7,844 nt of DNA, from NCBI GenBank assembly GCA_021779335.1, contig JAJYAW010000124.1, positions 1 to 7,844 on the forward strand. The letters are read 5' to 3'. This document shows positions 1 through 7,176 of this stretch, in pieces (the stretch's first letter is position 1; every line of letters starts with the position of its first letter). The translations under genes and the position numbers were made by a program. The notes beneath the pieces were generated by a model that did no database searches, had not been told where the DNA came from, and saw nothing but the letters and a program-made list of their open reading frames with translations. Origin of the DNA: Myxococcales bacterium. GTDB taxonomy: Bacteria; Myxococcota; Myxococcia; Myxococcales; Anaeromyxobacteraceae.

Positions 1-1034
1 CGCCAGCCGCGCCGCCCGCCGAGCTCCGCGGCGGCAACCTGGAGGACCTGCCCATCCCGCGCCTGCTCGCCCTGGCGGCACAGGCCCGCCTCGGCGGCCG
101 CATCGACGTCGCGGGCGACGCGGCCCGCAGCCTCTGGTTCGAGGATGGCCGGGTGGCCGGCGCCGCCTCCAACGCCCCGGGCGAGCGGATCGAGGAGGTG
201 GCCCTCCGGCTCGGCCTGCTCACCCGCGAGCAGCACCGCCAGGTGGCGGGCGCCGCCGCCTCGCTCGCCTCGCGCCGCGCGGCGCTGCTCCTGGTCGATC
301 GCGGCTACCTCAAGCCCGAGGAGCTCACGGGGCTGGTGCGCCGCCGCACCGAGGAGGTGACCTTCGGGCTCTTCGCCGATGCCCAGGGCCGCTTCCGCTG
401 GGTGCCGGATCCGGTCCCGGCCGACGAGCGGGTGGCCACCGACCGGGCGCCGCTGGCGCTGGCCGTGGAGGGCGTGCGCCGCCGCTGGCTGGCACCTCGC
501 GCCGACGCCGTCCTGGGCGGGCCGGCCTCCATCCTGGCCCCCGCCGCCAGCGCCCCGTCGGCGGGCCAGCTCGGCCTCTCGGCCGAGGAGCGGCGGCTGC
601 TGGCGCTGGCCGACGGGCTGCGGACGCTCGACGAGGTGCTGGCCCTCTCGCCGCTCGACGACCTCTCCACGCGGCAGCTGCTGGCCGCGGCGGTGCTCAC
701 GGGGGCGCTGACGGTGCGCGTGGTCCACGCCGGCCGGACGGCGGGGCAGGTGACCGCCGCCATCGACCTGGCGCGCGTCCGGGAGAAGCTCGACCAGGTG
801 CGCCGCGCCGACTACTTCACCATCCTGGGCATCGGCCGCGTCTGCACGCCCCACGAGGTGCGCCAGGCGGCCGACCGGCTCACCGCCGAGCTGGCGCCGG
901 AGCGGTTCCAGGGCGCCCGCGAGGAGGGGCTGCCGGCCCGGCTGGAGGAGATCCGGCGCGTGGTGGCCGAGGCTCGCGAGGTGCTGGCCGACGACGCGCT
1001 CCGCGCCGAGTACCTGCGCGGGCTCCCCGGGTGA
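1..1034 (+). CDS. DUF4388 (PATAN-like) protein with C-terminal degenerate J-like domain, 5'-truncated
   Basis: The open frame runs in from the left edge (first full codon at 3) and gives 343 visible residues up to TGA at 1032-1034. Visible residues about 10-60 look like the start of a DUF4388 domain: the pattern GNLEDLPIPRLLALA, then LGGRIDV, then SLWFEDGRVAGA matches its 'small hydrophobic helix, G-rich strand, F-x-DG-R-hydrophobic' signature. The related helical part continues to about residue 135. Residues 185-245 form an Ala/Leu-rich helical segment. Residues 269-343 resemble a J-domain (DYFTILGI near 270-277, then two helices and a YLRGLPG end), but the HPD tripeptide that activates DnaK is replaced by APE at 298-300. 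DUF4388 proteins are common in Myxococcota and are usually linked to signalling, motility or polarity; the function here is unknown. GTG at 153 is an internal codon, since the homology begins upstream. The true start lies outside the window. Confidence 0.8.
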   Translation, partial: PAAPPAELRGGNLEDLPIPRLLALAAQARLGGRIDVAGDAARSLWFEDGRVAGAASNAPGERIEEVALRLGLLTREQHRQVAGAAASLASRRAALLLVDRGYLKPEELTGLVRRRTEEVTFGLFADAQGRFRWVPDPVPADERVATDRAPLALAVEGVRRRWLAPRADAVLGGPASILAPAASAPSAGQLGLSAEERRLLALADGLRTLDEVLALSPLDDLSTRQLLAAAVLTGALTVRVVHAGRTAGQVTAAIDLARVREKLDQVRRADYFTILGIGRVCTPHEVRQAADRLTAELAPERFQGAREEGLPARLEEIRRVVAEAREVLADDALRAEYLRGLPG

Positions 1035-1094
1035 GCCTCCCGGGCGGCGGCGCCGGGCCCGCCACGCTGCCGTGCGCGCGCCCCCCTTCTGCGC

Positions 1095-1100
1095 TAGAAC
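1095..1100 (+). promoter_or_regulatory. possible -10-like element upstream of def
   Basis: TAGAAC at 1095-1100 lies in a short, less GC-biased patch of the 92-bp gap between the DUF4388 gene and the def start. It matches the -10 consensus TATAAT at only some positions, and no credible -35 hexamer lies 16-18 bp upstream. If used, transcription would begin near 1107, leaving a leader of about 20 nt before the ATG at 1127. Weak pattern evidence only. Confidence 0.2.
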
Positions 1101-1126
1101 CCGTCCACCACATGGGTGCCCCGAAC

Positions 1127-1696
1127 ATGGTCCGCGAAATCGTCATCTGGCCAGACCCCGTCCTCAAGGAGATCGCCAAGCCGGTCGACCGGGTGGACGA
1201 CTCCGTCAAGAAGCTGCTCGACGACATGGCGGAGACCATGTACGCCGCCGACGGCGTCGGCCTGGCCGCGCCGCAGGTGGGGGTGCTGAAGCGGGTCATC
1301 GTCATCGACACCTCGCCGCGCCAGGAGGGGCAGACGCTCCTCCACCTGGTGAACCCCGAGATCCTCAGGACCGAGGGGGTGACCACCTACACCGAGGGCT
1401 GCCTCTCCATCCCGGGCGAGGCCGAGGAGGTGGAGCGGGCCGCCAAGGTCTGGGTGCGGGCGCTCGGCCGCGACGGCCGGGCCTTCGAGCTCGAATGCGA
1501 GGGGCTGCTCTCCATCGCCGTGCAGCACGAGTACGACCACCTGCAGGGCACGCTCTTCGTGGACCACCTCTCGTCGCTCAAGCGGGAGCTGATCCGCCGG
1601 CGCATGAAGAAGCTGCAGGCGGAGCAGAAGGCCGAGCGGGCCGAGACGAAGGCCGCCCAGGTGAAGGGCGCCAAGAAGCACGAGTCGGCGCTCTGA
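1127..1696 (+). CDS. def: Peptide deformylase
   Basis: This cytosolic metalloenzyme removes the formyl group from the N-terminal methionine of nascent proteins. The 189-residue product has all three family motifs: GVGLAAPQ at 43-50, EGCLS at 90-94 and HEYDH at 134-138. From the family these give metal ligands Cys92, His134 and His138 and catalytic Glu135. The start MVREIVIWPDPVLKEIAKPV fits the usual N-terminus. The frame stays open upstream to a GTG at 1031 and has another ATG at 1112, but the extra residues are low-complexity and non-homologous. Neither ATG has a strong Shine-Dalgarno; GGGTG 7 nt before 1127 is the best available. The C-terminus (about 152-189) is a Lys/Glu/Ala-rich charged tail beyond the catalytic core. 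It is not next to fmt here; the following gene is unrelated. Family call is nearly certain, the exact start less so. Confidence 0.96.
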   Translation: MVREIVIWPDPVLKEIAKPVDRVDDSVKKLLDDMAETMYAADGVGLAAPQVGVLKRVIVIDTSPRQEGQTLLHLVNPEILRTEGVTTYTEGCLSIPGEAEEVERAAKVWVRALGRDGRAFELECEGLLSIAVQHEYDHLQGTLFVDHLSSLKRELIRRRMKKLQAEQKAERAETKAAQVKGAKKHESAL

Positions 1697-1703
1697 GCGC
1701 CCT

Positions 1704-1718
1704 CCCCCCCCCCCCCCC
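1704..1718. repeat. homopolymeric C15 tract
   Basis: Fifteen consecutive C residues begin 7 bp after the def stop codon. The run is noncoding, so a length change would not shift a reading frame, though it could alter def mRNA 3' structure or read-through. Such runs are prone to both replication slippage and sequencing error, so the length may not be exact. Confidence 0.9.
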
Positions 1719-1745
1719 TCCCCCTGACCGCCCTCCCCCTGACCG
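1716..1745. repeat. 15-bp perfect tandem direct repeat (two copies)
   Basis: The unit CCCTCCCCCTGACCG occurs at 1716-1730 and again, unchanged, at 1731-1745. The first copy shares its leading C residues with the end of the C15 tract, so the whole 1704-1745 stretch is a C-rich, T-interrupted block on the + strand. It looks like a slippage-generated duplication in the noncoding gap after def; no function is evident. Confidence 0.9.
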
Positions 1746-1767
1746 GGAGTTCCGCCGATCGTCCGCC

Positions 1768-1784
1768 GGTCCGCGCCGCGGACC
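1768..1784 (+). terminator. perfect GC hairpin after def, candidate terminator
   Basis: GGTCCGC (1768-1774) and GCGGACC (1778-1784) are exact reverse complements around a 3-nt loop. It sits 72 bp after the def stop and before the next gene. No T-run follows, so it is not a classical intrinsic terminator; in very GC-rich genomes such stems may still act as terminators or as 3' mRNA stabilisers. The structure is plain in the sequence, its role is inferred. Confidence 0.45.
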
Positions 1785-1796
1785 TCGCGGGGCCCA

Positions 1797-1821
1797 TGAC
1801 GCACCGTGACGAGGCCGTGAC
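1797..1821 (+). promoter_or_regulatory. three helically phased TGAC motifs upstream of the PAQR-family gene
   Basis: TGAC occurs at 1797-1800, 1807-1810 and 1818-1821, 10 and 11 bp apart, about one DNA turn each. The last two are part of the longer repeat CCGTGAC at 1804-1810 and 1815-1821. The block lies 24-48 bp upstream of the ATG at 1845, where an operator could sit. Pattern only; a short motif can recur by chance. Confidence 0.2.
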
Positions 1822-1844
1822 CCGGGCCCTCCATCCTGCTCGGC

Positions 1845-2495
1845 ATGGACGCCGCCGCCCCAGCCCCGCAGAAGCCGCTCCTCCGCGGCGTCTCGCACGA
1901 GATCGCCGCCGCCTTCGCCGTGGCGGGCTGGGTGGCGCTCCTGCGGGCCGCGCCCGGGCCGCGCGCCGCCGCGGCCGCCGCCGTCTACGGGCTGGCGCTG
2001 ACCGCCCAGTTCTCCATCTCGGCCCTCTACCACCGGCCGCGCTGGGGTGCGCGGGCACGCCTCGTCATGCGCCGCCTCGACCACGCGGCCATCTTCCTGC
2101 TCATCGCCGGGACCTACACCCCCTTCTGCCTCCTCCTCCCAGGCGGCGGGCACGGGCTGCTGGCCGGCGTGTGGGCCGGCGCGGTGGCGGGCATCGTCCT
2201 CTCGGTGGCCTGGCCGCTGGCGCCCAAGTGGCTCATGGCGGCGCTCACGGTCGGGCTGGGCTGGGTCATCGTGCCCCTCCTCCCCTCGCTGCGCGGCGCC
2301 ATCGGCGCGAGCGGCCTGTGGCTGCTCGGCGGCGGCGGCGCGGCCTACACGATCGGCGCGCTGGTCTACGCCACGCGCCGGCCGGATCCCTTCCCGCGCG
2401 TCTTCGGCTACCACGAGGTCTTCCACGCGCTCGTCATCCTCGCCGCCGTGATGCACTACGTGGCGGTGTCGGGCGTGGTGGGCTCGCTGGGCTAG
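1845..2495 (+). CDS. Hemolysin III / PAQR (YqfA-type) family seven-helix membrane protein
   Basis: The 216-residue product has about seven hydrophobic segments (roughly 19-35, 40-60, 80-98, 104-124, 128-146, 156-176, 190-208) and no cleavable signal peptide, so it is an integral inner-membrane protein. It carries the family motifs: RGVSHE at 14-19, SALYH at 59-63, RRLDHAAIF followed by IAGTYTPF at 76-94, and GYHEVFH at 188-194. Ser59-x3-His63, Asp79 and His190-x3-His194 match the conserved S/H/D/HxxxH set that binds zinc in adiponectin-receptor-like PAQR proteins and the wider CREST hydrolase superfamily. That suggests a zinc-dependent lipid-amide hydrolase such as a ceramidase-like enzyme, but bacterial members are largely uncharacterised and the haemolysin name comes from one Bacillus protein. 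ATG 1845 is the first normal start after the in-frame stop at 1818. No clear Shine-Dalgarno precedes it. Confidence 0.92.
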   Translation: MDAAAPAPQKPLLRGVSHEIAAAFAVAGWVALLRAAPGPRAAAAAAVYGLALTAQFSISALYHRPRWGARARLVMRRLDHAAIFLLIAGTYTPFCLLLPGGGHGLLAGVWAGAVAGIVLSVAWPLAPKWLMAALTVGLGWVIVPLLPSLRGAIGASGLWLLGGGGAAYTIGALVYATRRPDPFPRVFGYHEVFHALVILAAVMHYVAVSGVVGSLG

Positions 2496-2529
2496 CCTGG
2501 CCGCCGCCGCCGTGGTCTCCTGGCGCGCC

Positions 2530-3132
2530 ATGACCGCCCCGGAGCGCTTCGACGAGGCCTACTACCACCGCCACTACGCCGGCCGGAGCCGCGTCCACTC
2601 CGCCCGCGAGGTCGCCCGGCTGGCGCAGGGCGTGACCGGCCTGTGCGCCTGGCTCGGGGTGGAGGTCGAGGCCGTGCTCGACGTGGGGGCCGGCCCGGGG
2701 CTCTGGCGCGACTGGTTCCGCCGCCACCGGCCCGCCGTGCGCTACCGCTCCACCGACGTGTCCCGGTACGCCTGCGCCCGCTACGGCCACGAGCGGCGCG
2801 ATCTCTCCCGCTGGCGCTCGCGCGAGCGCCACGACCTGATCGTCTGCCAGGGGGTGCTGCAGTACCTCGACGAGGCGGCGGCGGGGCGGGCCATCGAGAA
2901 CCTGGGGGCCATGAGCCGCGGCCTGCTCTACCTGGAGGCCATCACCGCCCGCGACCTCCGCGAGGTGGTGGACCGCGGCGCCACCGACCTCGCCATCCAC
3001 GCCCGCAGCGGCGCCTGGTACCGGCGCCGGCTGGCCCCCTGGTTCGTGCAGGTGGGGGCGGGGCTGTGGGCGGCGCGGCGGGCCGGCCTGCCGCTCTACG
3101 AGCTGGAGGGCGCGCCGCCCCGGCGCCGCTGA
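2530..3132 (+). CDS. Class I SAM-dependent methyltransferase
   Basis: The 200-residue product has the Rossmann-type methyltransferase core. Motif I is VLDVGAGPG at 49-57, the acidic residue of motif II is probably Asp76 in STDVS, and the strand-4 motif is HDLIVCQGVLQYLDE at 101-115. The N-terminus (FDEAYYHRHY) is the short helix seen in many small methyltransferases of this class. The C-terminal part (150-200) is Arg/Trp-rich and lacks a recognisable substrate domain, so the substrate (small molecule, lipid or protein) cannot be named. The ATG at 2530 is preferred over an in-frame GTG at 2512, because the extra residues add nothing recognisable; neither has an obvious Shine-Dalgarno. It starts 34 bp after the PAQR-family gene on the same strand and may be cotranscribed with it. 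It ends 25 bp from the convergent RNase HI gene. Confidence 0.88.
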   Translation: MTAPERFDEAYYHRHYAGRSRVHSAREVARLAQGVTGLCAWLGVEVEAVLDVGAGPGLWRDWFRRHRPAVRYRSTDVSRYACARYGHERRDLSRWRSRERHDLIVCQGVLQYLDEAAAGRAIENLGAMSRGLLYLEAITARDLREVVDRGATDLAIHARSGAWYRRRLAPWFVQVGAGLWAARRAGLPLYELEGAPPRRR

Positions 3133-3134
3133 GC

Positions 3135-3151
3135 CCGGGACCAGATCCCGG
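3135..3151. terminator. hairpin in the convergent gap, candidate bidirectional terminator
   Basis: CCGGGA (3135-3140) and TCCCGG (3146-3151) form a perfect 6-bp stem with a 5-nt loop. The hairpin sits between the stop of the methyltransferase gene (3132) and the stop of the RNase HI gene on the other strand (3158). The self-complementary octamer CGGCGCCG lies on both sides (3121-3128 and 3149-3156) and could extend the pairing. No T-run is present on either side. Position between two convergent stops supports a shared terminator; activity is inferred. Confidence 0.5.
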
Positions 3152-3157
3152 CGCCGC

Positions 3158-3925
3158 CTACAGCCGCTCGTCGATGGCCCGGTTGGACATGGCGTCCGCC
3201 TGGGCGTTCTCCTCGCGCGGGATGTGCCGGATCTCGATCTCGCTGAAGGCCGCGAGCAGCCCCTTGGCCTCCTCGTGGAGCGGCTTGAGGTGCTCGGCCT
3301 TGACGGCGTAGTCGCCGTTGAGCTGCTTCACCATGAGCTCGGAGTCCGCCAGCACGTCGAGCTCCTTGATGCCCATGGCCTTGGCGCGCTTCAGGCCGAT
3401 GATCAGCCCCATGTACTCGGCCACGTTGTTGGTCTCGTCGCCCAGGAACTTGCCGACCTTGGCCACCACGTGGCCGTCCGGGCTGATGATGACCGCCCCG
3501 GCGCCGGCCGGGCCGGGGTTGCCGCGCGCCGCGCCGTCGGTGAAGAGGCGGGTGCGCACCGGCCGGGCGGCGGCCTGGGCCGCGGCCTCGCTGGCCTGGC
3601 GCTCCTGCTCGGCGGCGGCGGCGCGCTCGCGCTTCCGCTGCTCCCGCTCGGCCTTGGAGAGCTCCATCGACTCGGAGAGCTCCTCGGCGGCCCGGGCGGC
3701 GGCCTTCTCCACCTCGGTGCCCTTGCGCACCTTCAGGCCGCGGGTACCGGCCGCCTGGACCGCGGCGGCCTGCTCGGCGTCGGCCGCCTCCAGCCGGTCG
3801 GCGGCGGCGGCCAGGAGCCGGCCCAGCGTGTCGCGGGTGTGGCCCGGGTAGCGCGCCAGGGAGCGCGGCAGCTCCTCGTTGGCGGCCATGAAGCGGAGCA
3901 GGTCCGCGAGGACGGACTTGGCCAC
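3158..3925 (-). CDS. Ribonuclease HI family protein with N-terminal helical extension
   Basis: It cleaves the RNA strand of RNA-DNA hybrids (R-loops, primers, misinserted ribonucleotides). The 255-residue product has its RNase H fold at about 124-255: FTDGAARGNPGPAGAGAVI with Asp130, NNVAEYMGL with Glu170, LADSELMVKQ with Asp194 and NAQADAMSN with Asp244. These match the D-E-D-D active site of the short, archaeal/Gram-positive-like RNase HI subgroup. Residues 1-120 are an added Ala/Glu/Lys/Arg-rich helical region with no catalytic motif and no recognisable eukaryote-type hybrid-binding domain. The GTG start at 3925-3923 lies 2 nt after the zinc-ribbon stop, so translational coupling is likely; it is preferred because the upstream frame is only the shadow of that gene. 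A later in-frame Met at residue 13 is a possible alternative. The family is clear; the start is less sure. Confidence 0.92.
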   Translation of the reverse strand: MAKSVLADLLRFMAANEELPRSLARYPGHTRDTLGRLLAAAADRLEAADAEQAAAVQAAGTRGLKVRKGTEVEKAAARAAEELSESMELSKAEREQRKRERAAAAEQERQASEAAAQAAARPVRTRLFTDGAARGNPGPAGAGAVIISPDGHVVAKVGKFLGDETNNVAEYMGLIIGLKRAKAMGIKELDVLADSELMVKQLNGDYAVKAEHLKPLHEEAKGLLAAFSEIEIRHIPREENAQADAMSNRAIDERL

Positions 3926-3927
3926 GG

Positions 3928-4671
3928 CTACGCGGTCGGCGGCGCGGGCGGGTTGACCGCGGCGGCCGAGTAGATGATGCGGTGGCAGTTGGGGCAGGTC
4001 TCGATGGTGTCGGCCCGCTGCAGCACGATGGAGAGCTGGGGCGGGATGTTGCGGTGGCAGCCCTTGCAGGTGGAGCCCACCACCGGGGCCACCGCCACGC
4101 CGGCCCGCCGACGCTTGATGTTCTCGTACTTGGCCAGCAGCCCCGGGTCCACCTGGGTGGCGGCGGCGGCGCGCCGCCCGGCCAGCGCGGCCAGCCGCGC
4201 CTCGCCCTCGGCGGCGGCCCGATCCAGCTCGGCCAGGCCCGCCTGGGCGGCGTCCTCGGCGGTCCCCAGGAGCTCGCCCTTCTGCTCCAGCGCCGCCTGG
4301 AGCTCGCCGTAGGCGGCCTGCAGCAGCTTGCCCTGCTCGCCCTGGCTCTCGTTGGTCTTCTTGGCGATGTCGATCTCCCGCGAGAGGGCGGCGTACTCGC
4401 GCGGCGTCTTGATCTCGCCGAGCCGCCCCTCCCACTTCTTGACCTTGTCGCGCTCCATGGCGAGCAGCAGGTCGATCTGGCGCCGCTCGCGCTCGTTCTG
4501 CTCGAGGCGGCCCTTCTGCTCGTCGTAGGCGCGGCGCGCCTCCAGGACCTTCTGCTCCACCGCGGCCCGCCGGGCCGGCACGGCGTCCAGCGCCGTGCGC
4601 ACCTCGTGGGACTCGAGGTCGATCTGCTGCAGCTCCTCCAGCGCCCTCAGCTTCTCACGCAGCGACGACAA
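3928..4671 (-). CDS. Coiled-coil protein with C-terminal C4 zinc ribbon (pfam02591 / DUF164 family)
   Basis: The 247-residue product is mostly long charged heptad-like helix (about 1-175, e.g. the EQKGRLEQNERERRQ stretch at 51-65), the antiparallel coiled coil of this family. KTPREYAALSREI at 88-100 is the characteristic hinge pattern. A C4 zinc ribbon follows: Cys202-x2-Cys205 and Cys226-x2-Cys229, ending in HRIIY. Family members include Helicobacter HP0958 (an RNA-binding flagellar regulator), chlamydial CdsZ and mycobacterial MSMEG_4306; they act as nucleic-acid or protein adaptors. The start is TTG at 4671-4669, chosen because AAGGAG (4685-4680) sits 8 nt upstream and because everything earlier in the open frame is translated tRNA. 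It lies 29 nt after the tRNA 3' end and just upstream of the RNase HI gene. Its exact role here is unknown. Confidence 0.9.
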   Translation of the reverse strand: MSSLREKLRALEELQQIDLESHEVRTALDAVPARRAAVEQKVLEARRAYDEQKGRLEQNERERRQIDLLLAMERDKVKKWEGRLGEIKTPREYAALSREIDIAKKTNESQGEQGKLLQAAYGELQAALEQKGELLGTAEDAAQAGLAELDRAAAEGEARLAALAGRRAAAATQVDPGLLAKYENIKRRRAGVAVAPVVGSTCKGCHRNIPPQLSIVLQRADTIETCPNCHRIIYSAAAVNPPAPPTA

Positions 4672-4679
4672 TTTGCGCT

Positions 4680-4685
4680 CTCCTT
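4680..4685 (-). promoter_or_regulatory. Shine-Dalgarno AAGGAG deciding a TTG start
   Basis: On the minus strand AAGGAG is followed by an 8-nt spacer and TTG (4671-4669). This is one of the two best ribosome-binding sites in the window (the other precedes rpoD) and fixes the start of the zinc-ribbon protein. It lies in the 29-nt gap after the tRNA, so it would stay on the mRNA after tRNA 3' processing. Confidence 0.85.
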
Positions 4686-4700
4686 GGCCACTTTCACCAG

Positions 4701-4772
4701 TGGGCCCACCAGGATTTGAACCTGGATGCGTTCGGTTATGAGCCGATTGCTCTGCCGTTGAGCTATGGGCCC
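4701..4772 (-). tRNA. tRNA with anticodon CAT (elongator tRNA-Met, or tRNA-Ile2 read after lysidine modification)
   Basis: The minus strand folds as a complete 72-nt cloverleaf. The 7-bp acceptor stem is GGGCCCA/TGGGCCC, then TA at 8-9, D stem GCTC/GAGC with GG in the loop, anticodon loop CTCATAA, five-base variable loop CGCAT, T stem CCAGG/CCTGG with TTCAAAT loop, and discriminator A73. CCA is not encoded (the next bases are CTG), so it must be added after transcription. The full G1-C72 pair and only two G-C pairs next to the anticodon loop rule out initiator tRNA. C4-G69 and C5-G68 are positive determinants for TilS on E. coli tRNA-Ile2, so the Ile2 reading deserves weight; gene finders often label both types Met. 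The outermost anticodon-stem pair (27-43) is an A-A mismatch. It lies 38 bp after the rpoD stop. Confidence 0.93.
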
Positions 4773-4810
4773 GTGCCACGCCCGGCAGCGCTCGGTCTAC
4801 CACGTCTCCG

Positions 4811-7084
<2,274 letters not shown>

Positions 7085-7094
7085 GTTCGCTCGA

Positions 7095-7100
7095 CTCCTT
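7095..7100 (-). promoter_or_regulatory. Shine-Dalgarno of rpoD
   Basis: AAGGAG on the minus strand is 10 nt before the rpoD ATG (7084-7082). It supports that start over any later methionine. Confidence 0.8.
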
Positions 7101-7176
7101 CGAGGACCTCGGTGCAGCTACGTTTCCTAACGGCGGCCGGCCGCGCGAGCCCAGCCAACGACGTGGTGCCCGGCGC
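7101..7176 (-). other. dnaG-rpoD intergenic region
   Basis: The gap between the upstream gene's stop (7177-7179) and the rpoD Shine-Dalgarno holds a perfect 12-bp palindrome GCGGCCGGCCGC (7133-7144) and a short patch with more A/T, GTTAGGAAACGTAG in the transcribed direction. That patch contains a CGTT/AACG mini inverted repeat. A TTGGCT hexamer lies near 7151-7156, but no -10 hexamer sits 16-18 bp after it, so I cannot assign a promoter. An rpoD promoter may still be here or inside the upstream gene. Confidence 0.3.

Noticed and set aside
153..155. GTG as the start of the first gene
   Set aside because: The DUF4388-like pattern begins about 40 residues earlier in the same frame and continues off the window edge.
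1031..1126. Longer def starting at GTG 1031 or ATG 1112
   Set aside because: The added residues are Gly/Pro/Ala-rich and precede the normal deformylase N-terminus; GTG 1031 also overlaps the stop of the previous gene. ATG 1112 remains possible.
1578..2531. 317-residue minus-strand open frame across def end and the PAQR-family gene
   Set aside because: His/Arg/Gly/Ala-rich translation opposite two clear genes, running through the C15 tract; no domain.
3926..4435. Upstream half of a 425-residue open frame ending in RNase HI
   Set aside because: It is a Gly/Arg/Ala-rich shadow of the zinc-ribbon gene in another frame, without any recognisable domain.
4701..4772. Initiator tRNA-fMet
   Set aside because: It has a paired G1-C72 and lacks the three consecutive G-C pairs at the base of the anticodon stem.
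4672..4803. N-terminal extension of the zinc-ribbon open frame up to an ATG-like start at 4803
   Set aside because: It is a translation of the tRNA and its flanks; the TTG at 4671 has a strong Shine-Dalgarno and starts at the family homology.
7133..7144. 12-bp perfect palindrome GCGGCCGGCCGC as an operator or terminator
   Set aside because: GC-only palindromes of this size are expected often in such a GC-rich genome; no T-run or second copy supports a role.
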